Part shown: piece after piece, positions 62,575 to 64,000 of the stretch
Position numbering within the stretch: position 1 is the stretch's first letter
Layout: every line of letters starts with the position of its first letter
Assembly (NCBI RefSeq): GCF_001440405.1
Contig: NZ_LLXX01000143.1
Coordinates: forward strand, 35,403-99,402
Length of the DNA stretch: 64,000 nucleotides
Direction of reading: 5' to 3'
From: Bradyrhizobium valentinum
GTDB taxonomy: Bacteria; Pseudomonadota; Alphaproteobacteria; Rhizobiales; Xanthobacteraceae
Program-made: the position numbers and the translations under genes
Notes under the pieces: model-generated
Told to the model about the DNA's origin: nothing
What the model saw: the letters and a program-made list of their open reading frames with translations, nothing else
The model's database searches: none

Positions 62575-62934
62575 GGGAACGCTGCCAACTGTTTGTTTCT
62601 GATTGAAAATTGCTTTTAAGCTACATTACTTGCTTTAAGCTACATTAGAGTGCAAGAGTCAGCAAGCCTACCCATCGCTATGGTTGATCCCGAGGTCCCC
62701 TCACTAACCTTATGATAATATTTATGTTTCAGGTTCCAGACACCTGATCTGATGGACGCGTGCTTCCATAGACTATCGGCTGGCCTGTCATTGCGCGACC
62801 CTAGTTAAGCCACAGCGAGGCTATCGAAATGCAGCAACCGTTCAATGTATGGTAGCCTGATCGGAAGGTGCAAGATGCTGAGCCAGTTGATGTTCCACCG
62901 TTGTGGAAAGCGTTCTGCGATGGCGGGTTGACAA
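62575..62934. other. Divergent intergenic region
   Basis: About 360 bp between the divergent exported-protein and phosphatase genes. It contains the direct repeat at 62611-62648 and should hold both promoters. Confidence 0.45.
62611..62648. repeat. Two-copy direct repeat in the divergent promoter
   Basis: TGCTTTTAAGCTACATTA (62611-62628) and TGCTTTAAGCTACATTA (62631-62647) are nearly identical with a 20-bp period. They lie about 37-74 bp upstream of the 62574 start codon, where a regulator or polymerase would bind. Tandem duplication is an alternative. Confidence 0.65.
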
Positions 62935-63708
62935 GTGCTGCCGGCTCTTCTTCCGGGTTTTAGCGAACTGCGCGTGCGGGGACGGCGCCCCTCGGTACCG
63001 GCAGAACTGAGGATCTACGCCATTGGCGACATTCATGGTCGCCTTGACCTGCTCAACACGTTGCTGGCCCGGATCAGTCGCGATATCGCGTTCCGCCCGA
63101 CGGCAAGACCAATTTACGTGTTTTTGGGTGATTATATCGATCGCGGGCCATCGTCGCGCGAAACGATCGATAGATTGATCGAACATAGGAGGACGCATGC
63201 ATGCGTATTCCTGAAGGGTAACCATGAACTGATCGCGATCAAGTGCCTGAGCGATCGCGCCCTGTTCGATCAATGGCTGCGTTTGGGTGGTCTGGAAACC
63301 TTGGTCTCGTATGGCGTGCCTCCTGACACCTTGGCCTACGGAAGGCAGATCGCCAAGCTTCAATCGGCTTTTCACAGTGCATTGCCCCGAGAGCATTTTC
63401 GTTTTTTTCGAGATTTGAAAAATTCGTTCGCATGCGGCGATTTCTTCTTTGCTCATGCTGGGGTGAAGCCTAACGTTGAGCTGTCAAGCCAGAGGGAAAA
63501 TGACTTGCTTTGGATAAGGGAAGAATTTCTGTCGTCAAAGGAGGAGTTCGGCAAGATCATTGTTCACGGACATACCCCCACCCGCGAAATAGAAGTGGGG
63601 CCAAATCGGATCAATATCGATACCGGCGCCTTTGCGACTGGCCGCCTGTCATGCCTTGTACTTGAGGGGGAAGACTTGTCGGTGATCGATACCTCTTTCG
63701 AGTCCTGA
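62935..63708 (+). CDS. Metallophosphatase of the PPP serine/threonine phosphatase family
   Basis: A 257-residue enzyme with the complete di-metal signature: GDIHGRLD, GDYIDRGPSS, GNHELIA, AHAGVKP and HGHTPTREIE. This is the bacterial PPP (PrpA/Pph-like) layout. The start is GTG at 62935. It is divergent from the Wzc operon and convergent with a glycosyltransferase. It may dephosphorylate cluster proteins, including tyrosine-phosphorylated Wzc, but that is inference. Confidence 0.9.
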   Translation: MLPALLPGFSELRVRGRRPSVPAELRIYAIGDIHGRLDLLNTLLARISRDIAFRPTARPIYVFLGDYIDRGPSSRETIDRLIEHRRTHACVFLKGNHELIAIKCLSDRALFDQWLRLGGLETLVSYGVPPDTLAYGRQIAKLQSAFHSALPREHFRFFRDLKNSFACGDFFFAHAGVKPNVELSSQRENDLLWIREEFLSSKEEFGKIIVHGHTPTREIEVGPNRINIDTGAFATGRLSCLVLEGEDLSVIDTSFES

Positions 63709-63746
63709 AAGCCGAGCAGTTCTTCCTGCGGTTTGCGCCGTGTTGC

Positions 63747-64000
63747 CTATCTTGCGGCCAGCAGGCCATCGATGTGCGCCCGCATTTTTTGAAAGAACTG
63801 ATCGCGGCCGAATTGGTGCGCGTGTGCGGCGATCTTTTCGGGATCGATTTCGATATCTGCCAGACTTCTGACCGCCGACGAGATGGCCTCGACCGATTGT
63901 TCGGCAAAGAAAGCACCCGACAGACCAATTGCAACGGTTTCAGTAGCGCCGCCTCGACCAAAGGCGACGACGGGACGGCCGCTCGCCATTGCCTCAACCG
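63747..64000 (-). CDS. Glycosyltransferase, C-terminal part (cut by window end)
   Basis: The final 83 residues of a GT-B fold glycosyltransferase (family 4-like). VEAMASGRPVVAFGRGGATE is the standard nucleotide-sugar-binding E-x7-E region, followed by the C-terminal helix ending GLLAAR. The rest lies beyond position 64000. It belongs to the polysaccharide cluster; sugar specificity cannot be read. Confidence 0.85.
   Translation of the reverse strand, partial: VEAMASGRPVVAFGRGGATETVAIGLSGAFFAEQSVEAISSAVRSLADIEIDPEKIAAHAHQFGRDQFFQKMRAHIDGLLAAR

Overview
The window looks like chromosome from a Bradyrhizobium-type alphaproteobacterium (order Hyphomicrobiales). This is judged from the high-GC coding style, the CsgH-type curli locus, an H-NS-like protein ending in the TWSGRGxQPRWL motif, many Bug-type solute receptors, a bacterial transglutaminase-like cysteine peptidase beside exopolysaccharide genes, and numerous small Cys-containing exported proteins. 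No ribosomal or other species marker lies in the window, so the genus is inferred.

Layout. 1-3.3 kb: a three-subunit flavin/iron-sulfur amino- or imino-acid dehydrogenase with a RidA deaminase. 3.4-5.3 kb: a LuxR-type regulator with a pseudo-receiver and a protein with a HEPN-like RNELNH motif. 5.6-13.6 kb: a type I secretion locus with two repeat-rich non-RTX candidate substrates, an ABC exporter, an HlyD adaptor and an acetyltransferase-TPR fusion; the TolC partner is elsewhere. 13.9-15.7 kb: a small conserved protein and a desaturase/Coq4-like pair. 16.24 kb: the 3' half of a CAU-anticodon tRNA with a hairpin, best read as an integration scar. 16.3-31.6 kb: a catabolic block with Bug receptors at both ends, a GntR regulator, an SDR, two carboxymuconolactone decarboxylase-like proteins, two MmgE/PrpD proteins, a 3-hydroxyisobutyrate dehydrogenase-like enzyme, a metallo-beta-lactamase-fold hydrolase and a branched-chain-amino-acid-type ABC transporter.

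31.7-37.1 kb is sparsely coding and scarred: small basic proteins, an H-NS homologue, small membrane and coiled-coil proteins, a divergent sugar transferase and an IS256-type transposase remnant. 37.1-44.2 kb is a curli (functional amyloid) locus: a CsgA-like protein with about 19 curlin repeats, CsgH, a CsgB-like protein, CsgF and CsgG. It is followed by a toxin/antitoxin-like pair, a DUF6941-like protein and a third curlin-repeat protein. 44.5-51 kb carries IalB and many small exported or membrane proteins.

51.8-64 kb is an exopolysaccharide cluster: OPX export protein, O-antigen ligase/polymerase, transglutaminase-like peptidase, GalE, initiating sugar transferase, Wzc-type tyrosine autokinase, hypothetical exported proteins, a PPP-type phosphatase and the end of a glycosyltransferase.

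The theme is the cell surface: type I secreted repeat proteins, amyloid fibres and exopolysaccharide all lie within 60 kb, with a probably mobile catabolic block between them. The strongest candidates for an undescribed system are the type I locus, whose two putative substrates share a Q-x-N-x-L-x-D-N-D motif, and the expanded curli locus. Starts were chosen by eye from Shine-Dalgarno spacing and family alignment; no search was run.
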